This document shows, one piece after another, positions 5,367-6,528 of a stretch of DNA of 6,528 nt. The translations under genes were made by a program, and so were the position numbers. Position 1 is the first letter of the stretch. Each line of letters starts with the position of its first letter. Source of the DNA: Syntrophomonas sp. (GTDB lineage Bacteria; Bacillota; Syntrophomonadia; Syntrophomonadales; Syntrophomonadaceae). The notes below the pieces were generated by a model that worked only from the letters and a program-made list of their open reading frames with translations, did not search any database and was not told the DNA's origin. Where the stretch lies: assembly GCA_003444615.1 (NCBI GenBank), contig DLUN01000157.1, forward strand, positions 5,810 through 12,337. Direction: 5' to 3'.

Positions 5367-6464
5367 TTGAATGCTATACTTGGCAAAACCTGCCCATATT
5401 GTCAAACCCCTATAAAACCAGGAGAAGCAGTGGTATTTTGTTCTGCCTGCGGCATGCCCCATCATCGGCAATGCTGGGATGAAGCCAGAGGGTGTACTAC
5501 TTTCGGTTGTAACGGTAACCCAGTAACTAATCCTTCTAACCATGACGGCAGAACTAACTTGATGGTGGTAGATATTGATTCTGATGATCTGGATGCACAG
5601 TTTTGCTCCAACTGCGGCTCTCCAGTTTATGACGTGAATGCTGCTTATTGTTCCAGGTGCGGTATATCTTTGCAAAACATTGCCCCAAGATATCCTAGGG
5701 AAAATGAATGGACTAATGCAGGACATGACCCAGCCGGGTCAAGGGGTCTAGCCCCATTGTATGTATTCCTGCTGCTATTAATTTTATTTGGGTACTGGGC
5801 AACTGATGGATTTAGAGTTAACGATAGTATTGATACAGCTAATAATCAAATTGACGTTATTTCAAAAGAACCATTTGAGAGTGAAGAAGGTAAGGTCATA
5901 GAAGACGAACAAGAGGAAGCAGTTTATCAAGATATAATAATCGAAAACGAAAACAGTTCTGATGATGGGGCATTAAATCCCATTCAACCGGCAGACAATC
6001 TAGATACTGCTGAATCCCTGGATGAACACCCGCAATCAGATTGGGAACATACTCAAAACTATGATGTACTACCCCAAGAAGACAATTCCCAGTTTACAGA
6101 TGCTACAAAATCAAATTTCGAAAAAACCAACGCTTCCGTTGTTTATCTTGGGTGTTACGACGATACATATAATTTTGGAACAACATTTTCGAAAGCAAGG
6201 ACAAAAACCATAACTGCAGAGTTAGCGTTAATTCACCCTTCACCAAACGAAGTTATTTATTTCGATTTGCTTTACCTTTTGGCTGCGCCAGATGGAACGT
6301 TGTTGGATTCATATGCGCTGACTACATGGATAGAACCGGGGTGGACTGAATCGTATCATCGGGTTTGGACTGACCTGGATATCTATGGCCCCGGTATAGC
6401 GATACTCGGGGTTTTCGATGGAGATAAGCTTTTGGCTTCTCAGGTAATTGAATTGACAGAATAG
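5367..6464 (+). CDS. RING-type zinc-finger membrane protein (probable E3 ligase), copy B
   Basis: The 365-residue protein is started by TTG after a perfect AGGAGG. Residues 9-48 form a C4HC3 zinc pattern (C9-x2-C12, C25-x2-C28, H33-x2-C36, C43-x4-C48) like the prokaryotic RING family linked to Ubl operons. An acidic SIM-like VVDIDSDD (67-74) follows, then a zinc ribbon (C80-x2-C83, C95-x2-C98). A transmembrane helix spans about 129-146. Next comes a long Asp/Glu/Asn/Gln-rich, probably disordered spacer (about 150-250). The end is a region of alternating strands (about 255-363) rich in aromatic residues and likely a beta-sandwich. Reduced zinc modules imply the N-terminus is cytoplasmic and the C-terminal domain outside. 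It is divergent from the E2 operon and is followed 43 nt later by a third copy. A role as a membrane E3 whose outer domain senses or binds a ligand is inferred. The C-terminal domain was not assigned to a named family. Confidence 0.88.
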   Translation: MNAILGKTCPYCQTPIKPGEAVVFCSACGMPHHRQCWDEARGCTTFGCNGNPVTNPSNHDGRTNLMVVDIDSDDLDAQFCSNCGSPVYDVNAAYCSRCGISLQNIAPRYPRENEWTNAGHDPAGSRGLAPLYVFLLLLILFGYWATDGFRVNDSIDTANNQIDVISKEPFESEEGKVIEDEQEEAVYQDIIIENENSSDDGALNPIQPADNLDTAESLDEHPQSDWEHTQNYDVLPQEDNSQFTDATKSNFEKTNASVVYLGCYDDTYNFGTTFSKARTKTITAELALIHPSPNEVIYFDLLYLLAAPDGTLLDSYALTTWIEPGWTESYHRVWTDLDIYGPGIAILGVFDGDKLLASQVIELTE

Positions 6465-6495
6465 CTTGTTGGTCTAAGGTTTTTTAACACATGTT

Positions 6496-6503
6496 GGGGG
6501 GAG
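6496..6503 (+). promoter_or_regulatory. Ribosome binding site of RING copy C
   Basis: GGGGGGAG stands 4 nt before the TTG at 6508. The surrounding stretch from 6494 matches the copy B start region at 5352-5369, apart from three A/G changes and one missing T. Confidence 0.55.
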
Positions 6504-6507
6504 CGAT

Positions 6508-6528
6508 TTGAGTGATGTAATCGGCAAG
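6508..6528 (+). CDS. Start of a third RING-type protein, copy C (cut by right edge)
   Basis: Only seven codons are visible, from a TTG start, reading MSDVIGK. Copy A begins MSAVGK and copy B MNAILGK, each followed directly by the first zinc pair TCPYC, so the match places this frame as another paralogue. Its ribosome binding site and TTG context also resemble those of copy B. The 43-nt gap after copy B holds no terminator-like hairpin with a T-run, so B and C are probably co-transcribed. Everything beyond the seventh codon is outside the window. Confidence 0.6.

Noticed and set aside
5352..5726. 124-codon minus-strand frame antisense to the RING copy B zinc region
   Set aside because: It is the mirror of a strongly supported zinc-finger coding region, with no motif of its own.
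6465..6507. Terminator between RING copies B and C (TTTTTT near 6479)
   Set aside because: The T-run has no stable stem before it, so read-through into copy C is more likely.

Overview
This window carries a compact, apparently bacterial, ubiquitin-like protein conjugation locus. Moderate G+C, strong AGGAGG-type ribosome binding sites, use of GTG and TTG starts, tightly packed genes, a YukD-type ubiquitin-like protein and a LysM cell-wall domain all suggest a Gram-positive anaerobe of the Clostridia/Bacillota kind. That placement is an inference; no marker gene in the window fixes the taxon.

Layout. From 5037 leftwards to the window edge lies one minus-strand operon. In transcription order it encodes: an E2 ubiquitin-conjugating-like enzyme (5037-4540), a membrane-anchored HtrA/trypsin-like serine protease (4562-3597), a YukD-like ubiquitin-like protein (3576-3289), an E1/ThiF-like activating enzyme (3287-2049), a soluble M48-type zinc metallopeptidase (2031-1195), a JAB/JAMM isopeptidase fused to a transmembrane helix and a LysM domain (1180-209), and the first 70 codons of a RING-type zinc-finger protein that runs off the left edge (212-1). 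Gaps are 20 nt or less, or the genes overlap (23 nt for E2/protease, 4 nt for JAB/RING), so all seven are probably one transcript. Divergently, across a 329-bp spacer, the plus strand encodes a full-length paralogue of that RING protein (5367-6464) and, 43 nt further on, the first seven codons of a third copy (6508 to the right edge).

How the parts may work together. The Ubl is probably made as a precursor with six residues after its last glycine. JAB would trim it, E1 would adenylate it, E2 (intact HPN motif and catalytic Cys) would carry it, and the RING proteins would act as E3 ligases. JAB would also deconjugate. The unusual theme is the envelope. The JAB enzyme is joined through a membrane helix to a peptidoglycan-binding LysM domain, the RING protein has a membrane helix followed by an acidic spacer and an extracytoplasmic beta-rich domain, and the serine protease has a signal peptide and a C-terminal anchor. 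This suggests a system that senses or acts at the cell surface and conjugates Ubl to cytoplasmic or membrane targets. Several proteins also carry short acidic-hydrophobic motifs resembling SUMO-interacting motifs, which could be docking sites for the Ubl. That idea is speculative.

Prior knowledge. Gene clusters of Ubl, E1, E2, JAB and prokaryotic RING domains were predicted by comparative genomics, and bacterial Bil and Bub conjugation systems have been studied. The membrane- and wall-anchored arrangement seen here, with multiple RING paralogues flanking the core, is the part that most deserves a second look.
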